A DNA stretch of 64,000 nucleotides from DIGJ01 sp031553075 (GTDB lineage Bacteria > Bacillota > Clostridia > Lachnospirales > Lachnospiraceae). The notes beneath the pieces were generated by a model. The model did no database searches, was not told where the DNA came from, and saw nothing but the letters and a program-made list of their open reading frames with translations. Positions 8,640 to 17,617 of the stretch are shown here, in pieces. Every line of letters starts with the position of its first letter. Position 1 is the first letter of the stretch. Where the stretch lies: positions 29,746 through 93,745 of the forward strand of contig JAVBLX010000110.1 in assembly GCA_031553075.1 (NCBI GenBank), in the 5' to 3' direction. Both the position numbers and the translations under genes were made by a program.

Positions 8640-11600
8640 GTGGATAAAAAACTAAGATTTCGGTCCTTAAATACAAAGATTACAGTGATGATTATCTTAA
8701 TGACGATTTGCCTGGCGATTGCGGTAGGCTATTTTAGCTGCAGAGTTTATGAAGCGGAATGTATACAATACAAAGCAGAGTGCGCCATGGCAGTAACCGA
8801 AGCCGTTGCCTGCAATATTGATGCAGAAAAATTTAGAGAGATTGATTTAAGCAATGAGAGGACGGATTACTACAACCAGCTGCAGGATATGTCGGATGTT
8901 GCCAGAGTTCGTACCGGCATGGCGTATTTGTATAGTATGACCAGAACCCCGGATGGAGATCACTTTAAGTACATTTTTGCCGGGTCAGCCAATGGACTGG
9001 ATGGGCGTGATGATTTTGGCGTTCTGGCACCCTATGAGGAATATGCATTAGCACCAGAGACTTATGAAACAGGAAAAACAACTACAACCGGTATTTATGA
9101 TGGCGGGCCTGGATTTGGCTATTTGATCTCTGCTTTTTCAGCAATAAAGAACGACAGCGGAGAAGTGATCGGACTTGTCTGTGCAGACATTTCAGCAGAG
9201 GATGTAATGAAGGAAGTTGCGTTATTCCGAAACCGCATTATTCTGGCTGTTCTTATTTTTATTCTGTTTTTTATTTTGATTACAAGAATATATACCAATT
9301 GGGCTTTGGGCAAGCCAATTAAATCACTGGTAAATGCTTCTCTGAGGGTAGCAGATGGTGATCGGAGTTTCACCTACGAAAGCAAACATTCACGTTCACG
9401 AGATGAAATATCCCTCCTTGGCGAAGCCATTCAAAAAATGGTGGACCAGTTAAATGATAATATTTTAAATGAAAAAAGAATCGGTGAGCAATTGTCCACC
9501 TATAATAATATGCTTAGTATTATTGACAATGCCAGTGACAGTAAGGAAGCATTGGAAAATATAACCAGGGAAATCGGCAGGATTTTTGACTTTGAAAAAG
9601 TAATTATCTTTTCTTTACTGAGTTTAGAATATGAAGTTCTTTCTTCCTGGGAACAGCCGGATTCCTCTTATTACGTTGACTATGATGTTTTATATGAAAT
9701 ATTGGAGAGAATACCCGCACATGGAATGCTTCAGCTTGGTCCCAAGGAACTCAATGAGCTGCGGAAAGAACATGAAATAGCACAGGATCTTAAAATGGTG
9801 TGGATCGTTCCTGTTTTGAAAATCGGCAAAAAGTGTGTTTTTCTTAGCCTGGAGGATTTGAAGGAAAGAGAAACCTTTGTTGACCAGAACAAAGAATTAT
9901 TCCGTGATATTGCCAAAACGATTACCAATGTCTTGAAGAAGATGTATCTGGAAAAGGAAATCAAGAACTTTACGGCAAGCCTGGAGCAAACCGTGGAGGA
10001 AAGAACCAGGGAATTAAAAGAAATGACAATCAAAGCAGAAAATGCGGCACAAGCAAAGTCAACTTTCTTAGCCAATATGTCACATGAAATACGAACGCCA
10101 ATGAATGCCATTATAGGGATGTCGGAACTGTTATTAGCTGCCAATCTGAATCAGAAACAATTTCGCTATGTAAATGACATTAAAACTTCCGCAGGTGCGT
10201 TACTGGGGATTATTAATGATATCCTGGACTTTTCCAAAATTGAGGCAGGAAAGCTGGAGCTGATACCAGTTCACTTCAGGCTGCCCATGATGGTTGAAAA
10301 TATTTCATCGATGATTGAGTATATTAGCAAGGACAAGGGACTTACCTTTATTTTGGATATGCAGGAGGATTTGCCCGATTATATCTATGCAGATGATGTG
10401 AGATTGCGGCAGATACTGTTAAACCTTTTGGGAAACTCGGTCAAATTTACAAAAGAAGGATTTATTCGTTTGGGCGTAAGCGTGGCAGAGGGGAAGATAC
10501 AGTTTGATGTTCAGGATTCCGGGATTGGTTTAAAGGAAAGTGATGTAGAGCGTTTATTTAGTGCCTTTGAGCAATTTGATAAATACAAAAACAGAACGAC
10601 GCAAGGAACGGGTCTGGGACTATCCATCACAGTAGGAATCATTGAAATGATGGGAGGCGCATTGACCGTAGATAGTGTTTATGGTCAGGGAAGTACCTTC
10701 CATATTACAGTACCATTGGTGCTGGGAGATGCTTCTTTGGTAGAGGTAGAAGAAGCACAATTCCGTTTCATAAGTGCGCCGGAGGCAAAAATATTGCTTG
10801 TAGATGATAATGAAATTAACCTGAATGTGGGCCGTGGACTTTTGGAATTGTGTGACATTACATGTGAAATCGCCAGGGATGGGAAAGAAGCCGTTGAAAA
10901 AATGAAAGCAAAAGATTATGATCTCATCTTAATGGATCATATGATGCCAGTAATGAATGGAGTAGAGGCAACCAGTGAGATTCGGAAGTTAGGTGGAAAA
11001 TATGAGACCCTTCCAATTATTGCCCTGACTGCCAATGCCATGGGAAATGCCAAAGAGATGTTTTTAGAAGCCGGTATGAATGATTTCTTACCGAAGCCAA
11101 TTGAAAAAGTTTACTTAAACCAGATTTTGGCCAAATGGCTGCCAAACGATAAAGTAAAACATTTAGATGGTAAAGAATCAAACAAAGTGGACAATGCTCA
11201 TTCTCAAATTTTAATGGGGGTAAGCGAAGTAAATGGTTTGGATCTGGAGCTGGGTCTGGGCTATGCCGGAGGGTTAGAGGATATCTATATAAAATCGCTC
11301 CATTTATTTGTAAACAGTGTGGATAGAACCTGTGAAAAGCTGAGTGATTATTTAAACGAATCCATGCTGCCGGATTTTACAATTGAGGTACATGGCTTAA
11401 AAGCAGCATTGGCCAATATCGGTCACAAAAATTTAGCCAATGTGGCAGGAGAGCTTGAGCGCTCCGCCAGAGAAGAAAATAAGGATTATTGTATCAGGCA
11501 TTTGCCAAAGTTTTTAGAAGAAATAGCGGTTCTGGAGGAAGCAATTTCTAATGTTTTGGTTGAATTTAAGGACACCAGTGAATCTCTGGAGGGAGATTTG

Positions 11601-11816
11601 GATGTCTTGAAAGCGGATATCAATAAACTAAAAGCAGCCATTGATGATTTTGATAAAGATTATGCATCTTCTGTCATTGCAGACCTGAGAACTTACACGT
11701 TTGGGGACAAGCTTGATCAAGCCATAGAAAAAATGGACGAGGCATTGGCAGCCTTTGATTTTGATCTGGCTTTCGAATATTTGGAACAAATTAGTGAATC
11801 ATGGGAGGACAAATAG
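8640..11816 (+). CDS. Hybrid sensor histidine kinase (TM-sensor-TM-HAMP-GAF-like-HisKA-HATPase-REC-HPt)
   Basis: 1058 residues starting with GTG, with AAGGAG 7 bases upstream. Order: membrane helix ~15-33; extracytoplasmic sensor ~35-195; second helix ~199-217; HAMP ~220-275; a probable GAF-like region ~290-435; coiled coil; HisKA with phospho-acceptor H482 (SHEIRTPMNA); HATPase with N-box ~595-599, G1 DSGIG and G2 GTGLGL; receiver with D766 (LMDHMMP); and HPt with H918 (EVHGLKAAL). A further helical segment follows to the C terminus. This is a complete internal phosphorelay. Its stop abuts the ATG of a lone receiver gene, and a second kinase of the same architecture lies downstream, so all four genes probably form one signalling operon. 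The ligand is unknown. Confidence 0.92.
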   Translation: MDKKLRFRSLNTKITVMIILMTICLAIAVGYFSCRVYEAECIQYKAECAMAVTEAVACNIDAEKFREIDLSNERTDYYNQLQDMSDVARVRTGMAYLYSMTRTPDGDHFKYIFAGSANGLDGRDDFGVLAPYEEYALAPETYETGKTTTTGIYDGGPGFGYLISAFSAIKNDSGEVIGLVCADISAEDVMKEVALFRNRIILAVLIFILFFILITRIYTNWALGKPIKSLVNASLRVADGDRSFTYESKHSRSRDEISLLGEAIQKMVDQLNDNILNEKRIGEQLSTYNNMLSIIDNASDSKEALENITREIGRIFDFEKVIIFSLLSLEYEVLSSWEQPDSSYYVDYDVLYEILERIPAHGMLQLGPKELNELRKEHEIAQDLKMVWIVPVLKIGKKCVFLSLEDLKERETFVDQNKELFRDIAKTITNVLKKMYLEKEIKNFTASLEQTVEERTRELKEMTIKAENAAQAKSTFLANMSHEIRTPMNAIIGMSELLLAANLNQKQFRYVNDIKTSAGALLGIINDILDFSKIEAGKLELIPVHFRLPMMVENISSMIEYISKDKGLTFILDMQEDLPDYIYADDVRLRQILLNLLGNSVKFTKEGFIRLGVSVAEGKIQFDVQDSGIGLKESDVERLFSAFEQFDKYKNRTTQGTGLGLSITVGIIEMMGGALTVDSVYGQGSTFHITVPLVLGDASLVEVEEAQFRFISAPEAKILLVDDNEINLNVGRGLLELCDITCEIARDGKEAVEKMKAKDYDLILMDHMMPVMNGVEATSEIRKLGGKYETLPIIALTANAMGNAKEMFLEAGMNDFLPKPIEKVYLNQILAKWLPNDKVKHLDGKESNKVDNAHSQILMGVSEVNGLDLELGLGYAGGLEDIYIKSLHLFVNSVDRTCEKLSDYLNESMLPDFTIEVHGLKAALANIGHKNLANVAGELERSAREENKDYCIRHLPKFLEEIAVLEEAISNVLVEFKDTSESLEGDLDVLKADINKLKAAIDDFDKDYASSVIADLRTYTFGDKLDQAIEKMDEALAAFDFDLAFEYLEQISESWEDK

Positions 11817-12200
11817 ATGTCAGATCAAACAGCAAACGAAAAGCAGGGTATCCTTGTTGTGGACGATGTAGCGGTTGTTCTAAATACGGTAACGTCCATA
11901 TTGAAAGAAAAGTATAACGTATATGGCTTGCCAAGGGGGGAAATGGTACCAAAGCTTTTAAAAACAAAAAAGATTGATTTATTTATTTTAGATATTGAAA
12001 TGCCAGGTATGGATGGATATGCCTTATTTCATCTTATCCGGGAGATACCGGAACATAAAGAAACGCCAATTATGTTTTTTACTAGTCATGAAAATATGGC
12101 AGAAAATATTAAAGAAAAGGGGCTGGCGGCAGCAGGATGTATTGAGAAACCGGTGGAATCAAGGTCTCTTTTGGAAAAAGTGGCAGCGGTTTTGGCATAA
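11817..12200 (+). CDS. Single-domain response regulator (REC only)
   Basis: 127 residues comprising only a receiver domain: acidic pocket VVDD at ~14-17, phospho-acceptor D59 in FILDIEMPG, Thr/Ser switch near FFTS and the conserved Lys in IEKP. The ATG directly follows the TAG of the kinase, so translation is coupled. There is no output domain, so it acts as a phosphate shuttle, sink or diffusible partner like CheY/Spo0F. Its closest relative in the window is the receiver half of the next protein (shared ILNTVxxILKxKY and LFILDIEMP), pointing to a local duplication. Confidence 0.9.
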   Translation: MSDQTANEKQGILVVDDVAVVLNTVTSILKEKYNVYGLPRGEMVPKLLKTKKIDLFILDIEMPGMDGYALFHLIREIPEHKETPIMFFTSHENMAENIKEKGLAAAGCIEKPVESRSLLEKVAAVLA

Positions 12201-12222
12201 ATATGCATCCAAGGTGAACCAT

Positions 12223-13053
12223 ATGAATGAAAAGTACAATAATTATCAGCTATGCGGCATTTTAAATACGCCAGATATTAACCTCTGGTCGGTCATGGAA
12301 TTGAATGACAGTGTGTCATTTCTGTTTTCCAGTATAGATGTCTTTTTGGAGGAAGCTTTGCTAAAAGCAAAAGCTTTGCGGGATAAAGATATAAAGCTGC
12401 TGAGAACCATTTATCAGGGACGTTTGGATGATTTAAAGAGAATGGCATCCAATGTAGGCGCGGTCGATTTGGGGTATGAAATTGCCCAAATTGAACATGC
12501 CGTTGCAGGTCGAAGGTCAGCAGAGTGCGAAGTACATATTGAGCAGTTGATTGGCAAATGTGCCCGATTGACAAAGAGTTTTCAGGATTGTTTGATAGAA
12601 GCAGACGATGATGAGGAGGAAATGCAAAGCAGTCCTTCCGAAATGAGATTGAGTACTGCCGTAGAGCGGGTTATGAATAATCCTGTTCCGAAGATTCTTC
12701 TGGTGGACGATGCCATGATTATTCTGAATACGGTAAAAGCTATTTTAAAGGATAAATATTCTGTATATGCACTAACAAAGGGTGAAATGGTGGAAGACTT
12801 TTTAAGAGCTCAAAAAATAGATTTATTTATTTTAGACATTGAAATGCCGGATATGGATGGATATACATTATTTTCCATGATTCGTCAGATGCCTCTGTAC
12901 CGGGAAACTCCGATTATGTTTTTTACCAGTCACGCAAGTCGGGAATATGTGCAGACAGCCATTTCCCTCAGGGTCAGTGACTATATTGTCAAACCAATTG
13001 TACCAAAAATTATGCTGAAAAAGATTAGTGCAGTATTAGACAAAAAGGGCTAA
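12223..13053 (+). CDS. Degenerate HPt-like domain fused to a receiver domain
   Basis: 276 residues. Residues ~25-125 look like a four-helix HPt domain: the segment LKRMASNVGAVDLGYEIAQI lines up with HPt consensus HxLKGxAxNxGA, but the phospho-accepting His is replaced by Asp (D69). Residues ~156-275 form a receiver with D205 (FILDIEMPD). The ATG at 12223 has AAGGTG just upstream; the longer frame to 11995 overlaps the preceding receiver gene and is rejected. It lies between the two hybrid kinases. Proposed role: a receiver whose dead HPt module docks kinase domains without transferring phosphate. The HPt resemblance is my reading of the sequence and needs profile comparison. Confidence 0.8.
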   Translation: MNEKYNNYQLCGILNTPDINLWSVMELNDSVSFLFSSIDVFLEEALLKAKALRDKDIKLLRTIYQGRLDDLKRMASNVGAVDLGYEIAQIEHAVAGRRSAECEVHIEQLIGKCARLTKSFQDCLIEADDDEEEMQSSPSEMRLSTAVERVMNNPVPKILLVDDAMIILNTVKAILKDKYSVYALTKGEMVEDFLRAQKIDLFILDIEMPDMDGYTLFSMIRQMPLYRETPIMFFTSHASREYVQTAISLRVSDYIVKPIVPKIMLKKISAVLDKKG

Positions 13054-13071
13054 ACAAGCAGGGACAGACAA

Positions 13072-16041
13072 ATGAGAAAAAGCTTTAAAGGAAGACTGTT
13101 TATTACCATATTCATATTTGCCACGATACCTCTTTTATTAAATTCTTTGATTACAACCTTTTCTTCTTCTATGAATGTAAAGAACATCAAGGAAGAAAAT
13201 CTTGAAAAGCTGGCAGTATCCAATAGTAATGCCTTAAATGACCTTTTGGAAATTCAAAAGGTCTATCTTCGAATGCTGGCTGAATCCAGTGATTTTAAAA
13301 ATGTAATTTTAAATAACCGGGAAAGTCATTTTCTCCAGGAAGGTGCAGATATTTTATTGCTGGAGGAATCCTTAAGAAAGCTGACTCAAAGTACCAGCTT
13401 TTATCAGGATGCACTGATTGTCGATATAGATGGAAAGGTCATAGCACGTGTTAACAGGACGACCGGACAGGATAAATTAGTAAATGTTAAAAAGATGAAT
13501 TTTTTTACGGAGGCTGTAAATCATCCTGACAAAACCTATATCAGCAATGAAAAGAAATATGGTATCAGTGAAACGGAAGTCATTGAAATGAGCCATTCCA
13601 TCAAAGATAATGGTGAGATTATTGGCGTGGCCGTACTGTTTATTGATACGAATTATTTTAACCGGCTGCTGAAAAGTATCATCACGGATGATAGTTCCAT
13701 GGCGTTTATTTTGGACAGCCAGGGAGAAGTGATTTTTCATTCCAAGGAAGCTTACGTGAATATTGATACCAAGGGGACAGTATTTATATCTATCATAGAG
13801 GAGGCCCGGACTGGTGGAAGGACACAGGGAGTTGGGAAGTATACCTACCAGGAAAAAGGGCGTATCATGGGATATTGCTATTTGGAAGAAGCGCAATGGC
13901 TTTTAGTGGTAGGGCAATACGAAAGTGAATTTATGTCACATGTGTATCGGCTGGTATTCATATCACTTGGCTTACTGGTCATGTTTGTGCTAATCTCCAC
14001 CTTTTCAGCGGGGATGTTGACCAATAATTTTATTAAGCCGATTAACAAACTAAAAGACGCTTTTTCCAGTGCGGCAGAAAAGGAAGAGTATTTACAGTGT
14101 GATATTGAGGGAGACAGTGAGTTTGTGGAGCTTTCCAAGGGATATAATGTTATGATAGGAAAGCTGCAGGAACATTTTGATATGCAGAATCGGTTTAGTG
14201 CTGAGTTGGAAGAGACGGTCGAGAAAAGAACCAGTGAGTTAAAAGAAATGACTCAAAAGGCAGAAAATGCTGCCAAAATTAAATCCCAGTTTCTGGCAAA
14301 TATGTCTCATGAAATTCGCACGCCAATGAATGCAATTATTGGAATGTCAGAGGTTCTTTCGGAAGAGTGTCTGACCCAAGTACAGGCATCCTATGTTAAT
14401 GACATAAAAATATCCTCTACGGCGCTATTGGGAATTATCAATGACATTTTAGATCTGTCTAAAATTGAGGAAGGAAAGCTGTCCCTGGTGCCGGTGCATT
14501 ATCATTTTCCTACCTTGCTTGAAAATAATATCAAGCCGGTTATTAAAATGGCAGCCAATAAAAAGGGCATTCATTTCATTTGCGAAATTGACCCTGCAAT
14601 CCCGGAATATCTTTATGGTGATGACCTGCGGTTAGGACAGATGCTTTTAAATGTTTTGGGAAATGCAGTGAAGTTCACGGAAGCAGGATATGTGAAGCTT
14701 TGTGCTTTTCGCGAAGGAGAAAGCTTGAGTCTGAAGATTTCTGATACAGGAATTGGTATTCAGAAAGAGGATTTGGAACGGTTATTTCAATTCTTTGAAC
14801 AGGCAGATGTTGTAAAAAATCGCCGTATCAGAGGATCTGGGCTGGGACTCTCCATTACCAAAAATCTGACGGAGATGATGGGGGGAACCATAGTTGTAGA
14901 AAGTGAATATGGAAAAGGCAGTACCTTTCATCTGATGCTGCCTTTGGTGGAGGGAGAGAAGGATCAGGCAGAAGATGCTAAAAAGGCTGGCAGTGCGGTA
15001 AGGGTAAAGAATGGCAATATTTTGCTGGTAGATGACAATGAAGTAAATCTGAATGTGGGAAGAGCATTTTTGGGCGTTTTTGGAATTGAAAAATGTGAAG
15101 TTGCTATAAATGGCTTGGAAGCCATAGAAAAGATTAAACAGCATGATTATGATCTGGTATTTATGGACCATATGATGCCCGAGATGGATGGTGTTGAAGC
15201 AACGAAAAGAATCCGCAGTATGGGTGGAAAATATGAAGACTTGATTATCATTGCCCTGTCTGCCAATGCCATTGCAGGTACCAGAGAACTGTTTTTAGAG
15301 GCTGGAATGAATGACTTTTTGTCAAAGCCGATAGAACGTGCTGTTCTGGGGGCCATACTGGAAAAATGGATGCCGGAGGATAAGCTGGAATATGAGGAAG
15401 AAGACTTCCTTCCCCTTTCAGAAGTTGTTTTAAGTAAGCGGCTTTGTCAGGCTGAAGAAATCGAAGGAATTAATATTTCAGATGCTCTTGTTTATGCAGG
15501 AGGCTTGCAGGAGGTTTATGAAAAATCACTTTCCATTTTTGGTCAGGGAGTCGAAACGCTTTCTTCTGATTTAAAGGACTACCTTCAAAAGGGTGAGCTG
15601 AAGTCGTTTCGAATTGCGGTACATGGTGCAAAGAGCTCACTTGCCAATATTGGGCACTTGGGACTTTCCGATCAGGCTAAAAGTCTGGAAATGGCAGCAG
15701 AAGAAGGTGATATGAATTTTTGCAGGGACAATCTGGAGGAATTTCTTCAAGGAATAGAAGAACTTGGCAGCCAGCTCAGGGAGATATTCTCATCAGGAAT
15801 AGACATCGTGGAAAAGGAAAAGGGCACAGCTAAGATGCTGATGGCTTTTGTAAAGAAAACAAAAAAAGCCGTTTGTGACTATGATGGAGATACTGCCTTG
15901 GAACAGTTTGAGGCCTTAACAGGATATTCCTTTGGAGAATGGGATGAGTTTTTAGCAAAAATAAAAGCAGCCGTGGAGGGATTTGATTTTGATGCCGCAC
16001 AAGAGCTGCTAAATCAGCTGAAGACCAGGCTGGTGCAATGA
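13072..16041 (+). CDS. Hybrid sensor histidine kinase (dCache-like sensor, HAMP, HisKA, HATPase, REC, HPt)
   Basis: 989 residues. Membrane helix ~9-30, large extracytoplasmic Cache-like sensor ~35-285 (ALIVDIDGKVIAR; FILDSQGEVIFHS), second helix ~293-312, HAMP to ~368, HisKA with H413, HATPase with N-box and GSGLGL, receiver with D699 (FMDHMMPEMDG) and HPt with H851 (AVHGAKSSL). From HisKA onward it closely parallels the kinase at 8640-11816; the sensors differ, so the two proteins probably feed different inputs into shared receivers. It is followed 25 bases later by a GH18 lipoprotein, so glycan sensing is possible but unproven. Confidence 0.92.
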   Translation: MRKSFKGRLFITIFIFATIPLLLNSLITTFSSSMNVKNIKEENLEKLAVSNSNALNDLLEIQKVYLRMLAESSDFKNVILNNRESHFLQEGADILLLEESLRKLTQSTSFYQDALIVDIDGKVIARVNRTTGQDKLVNVKKMNFFTEAVNHPDKTYISNEKKYGISETEVIEMSHSIKDNGEIIGVAVLFIDTNYFNRLLKSIITDDSSMAFILDSQGEVIFHSKEAYVNIDTKGTVFISIIEEARTGGRTQGVGKYTYQEKGRIMGYCYLEEAQWLLVVGQYESEFMSHVYRLVFISLGLLVMFVLISTFSAGMLTNNFIKPINKLKDAFSSAAEKEEYLQCDIEGDSEFVELSKGYNVMIGKLQEHFDMQNRFSAELEETVEKRTSELKEMTQKAENAAKIKSQFLANMSHEIRTPMNAIIGMSEVLSEECLTQVQASYVNDIKISSTALLGIINDILDLSKIEEGKLSLVPVHYHFPTLLENNIKPVIKMAANKKGIHFICEIDPAIPEYLYGDDLRLGQMLLNVLGNAVKFTEAGYVKLCAFREGESLSLKISDTGIGIQKEDLERLFQFFEQADVVKNRRIRGSGLGLSITKNLTEMMGGTIVVESEYGKGSTFHLMLPLVEGEKDQAEDAKKAGSAVRVKNGNILLVDDNEVNLNVGRAFLGVFGIEKCEVAINGLEAIEKIKQHDYDLVFMDHMMPEMDGVEATKRIRSMGGKYEDLIIIALSANAIAGTRELFLEAGMNDFLSKPIERAVLGAILEKWMPEDKLEYEEEDFLPLSEVVLSKRLCQAEEIEGINISDALVYAGGLQEVYEKSLSIFGQGVETLSSDLKDYLQKGELKSFRIAVHGAKSSLANIGHLGLSDQAKSLEMAAEEGDMNFCRDNLEEFLQGIEELGSQLREIFSSGIDIVEKEKGTAKMLMAFVKKTKKAVCDYDGDTALEQFEALTGYSFGEWDEFLAKIKAAVEGFDFDAAQELLNQLKTRLVQ

Positions 16042-16066
16042 CATACATTTCTGAAATGAGGTACAG

Positions 16067-17515
16067 ATGGTAATGGTAAAGATGAAAAAATGGCTTGTTT
16101 TATTGGGATGCGTGATATTTGCGGCGGCGGTCACAGCTTGTCAGACAAGAGGAAATCAGCCGGAAGAAGAGAATACAGTTTCAAAACGGGTTATTATGTA
16201 TTATCCAAACTGGATTGCATACCGTTCTCCCCAATGGAATGTGGACCAACTGCCATGGGGAAAGTTTACCCATATTAATCATGCTTTCTGGACGGTCAGT
16301 GAGGATTTTTTGCTGGAGCCAACAGACAGCTGGATGGATATGGAATGGAATCAGGGCTATGTAGTTCTTAAGGATGGCAGTGTGGTGAAGACCGAAGAAG
16401 GAAAGGAACCGCCGGCGGTAGAACATATTGCATATAGTGGGCAGTTTGCTATGTACAAGGCGATGCTTCAGGAGCATGAGGCCTGTATTCTTATATCGGT
16501 GGGAGGCTGGACTCGTGGAGAAAATTTTAGTGAAATGGCAAGTTCACCAGCAAACCGAAAAGTATTTATTGACAGTGTAATCAAAACCCTTCAGACTTAT
16601 GAGTGGCTGGGGGGGATTGATCTGGATTGGGAATATCCAAGTGTAGACCGTATGGCAGACCCAATGGATCCTCTTGACCGTGGGTGTCCTGGTGATCCGC
16701 TGAAAGATGGGAAGAACTTTACGGCATTACTGAAGGAATTACGGGAAGCCATGGATAATAACCAGATGGAAAATAAAGTTTTAAGTATCTGTGAATATAT
16801 GAATGCAAACAAATTAGTGGAACAGCAGGAGCTGGAGGAAGTACCAAAATATGTTGATTATATCAATATTATGACCTATGATGTCTTTGGCACATGGCGA
16901 AAAGATACGGGTCCCTTGTCCCCAGCCAGAACCCCGGAAGGAAAAACGTATCCTTCCGTAGAAACTGCGGTAGAATCCTTTTTAAAGTTTTTTAAACCGG
17001 AACAGCTAAATATTGGGGTTCCATTTTATTCCAGGGGCTGGGGTGAGGTTACCTGGGATGAAGAAAAACAAAGTCCGTTATATCAATTATCCGGGCCACA
17101 GGAAGATCCGTATCCGACTACGTTTTTTGGTTCCTTGGATGCCACCCCCGGTACCTATGGGGTATATGCCTGGGAAGGGGATGCAACGGGTAAATGGAAG
17201 CTGGAAAAATGGCCGGAACTGGAAGGAAAACAATATGGAACAAAGGGGACCGGACAGGAGCCATGGTCCTATATGAAGCAATTGGAGAATACGCCAGGAT
17301 GGATTTCGGGGTATGATGAGGAAAGCGGCTCAGCATGGTTGTATCATCCGGAAGAAAAGAAAATGTATACCTACGAAAGCAGTCGATCCTTGCAGGATAA
17401 AATAGACTTTGTTCAGGATAATAAGCTTGGTGGCATTTATGTCTGGGAGATGACCGGGGATGACCAGGATGGCTTTCCCATGAGTACTCAGATCTGGGAT
17501 GGCATAAACAAATAA
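16067..17515 (+). CDS. GH18 chitinase-like lipoprotein
   Basis: 482 residues. The N terminus has Lys-rich and hydrophobic segments and a lipobox AVTAC with C25, so it should be a membrane-anchored lipoprotein facing outward. The GH18 barrel motifs SVGGW (~144-148) and GGIDLDWEYP are present, with catalytic E189 and D187; the first Asp of the usual DxxDxDxE is Gly182. GH18 enzymes hydrolyse chitin, chito-oligosaccharides or N-glycan cores, and the C-terminal GGIYVWEMTGDD is typical. The start could be either ATG 16067 or 16073 after GAGGT. It follows the signalling operon by 25 bases and may be co-transcribed with it. Confidence 0.88.
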   Translation: MVMVKMKKWLVLLGCVIFAAAVTACQTRGNQPEEENTVSKRVIMYYPNWIAYRSPQWNVDQLPWGKFTHINHAFWTVSEDFLLEPTDSWMDMEWNQGYVVLKDGSVVKTEEGKEPPAVEHIAYSGQFAMYKAMLQEHEACILISVGGWTRGENFSEMASSPANRKVFIDSVIKTLQTYEWLGGIDLDWEYPSVDRMADPMDPLDRGCPGDPLKDGKNFTALLKELREAMDNNQMENKVLSICEYMNANKLVEQQELEEVPKYVDYINIMTYDVFGTWRKDTGPLSPARTPEGKTYPSVETAVESFLKFFKPEQLNIGVPFYSRGWGEVTWDEEKQSPLYQLSGPQEDPYPTTFFGSLDATPGTYGVYAWEGDATGKWKLEKWPELEGKQYGTKGTGQEPWSYMKQLENTPGWISGYDEESGSAWLYHPEEKKMYTYESSRSLQDKIDFVQDNKLGGIYVWEMTGDDQDGFPMSTQIWDGINK

Positions 17516-17617
17516 AAATATTACTCTATTTCTAAAAAAATTCCATTTAAAACCTGCCGTTTCCATGTAAAATAAAAGATAGGAACATCTATATTACAAG
17601 GAAAAGAGGAATTGGGA

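Noticed and set aside
11995..12222. Upstream part of the frame leading into the HPt-like/receiver protein
   Set aside because: It overlaps the lone receiver gene in another frame and encodes unlikely residues; a good site precedes ATG 12223.
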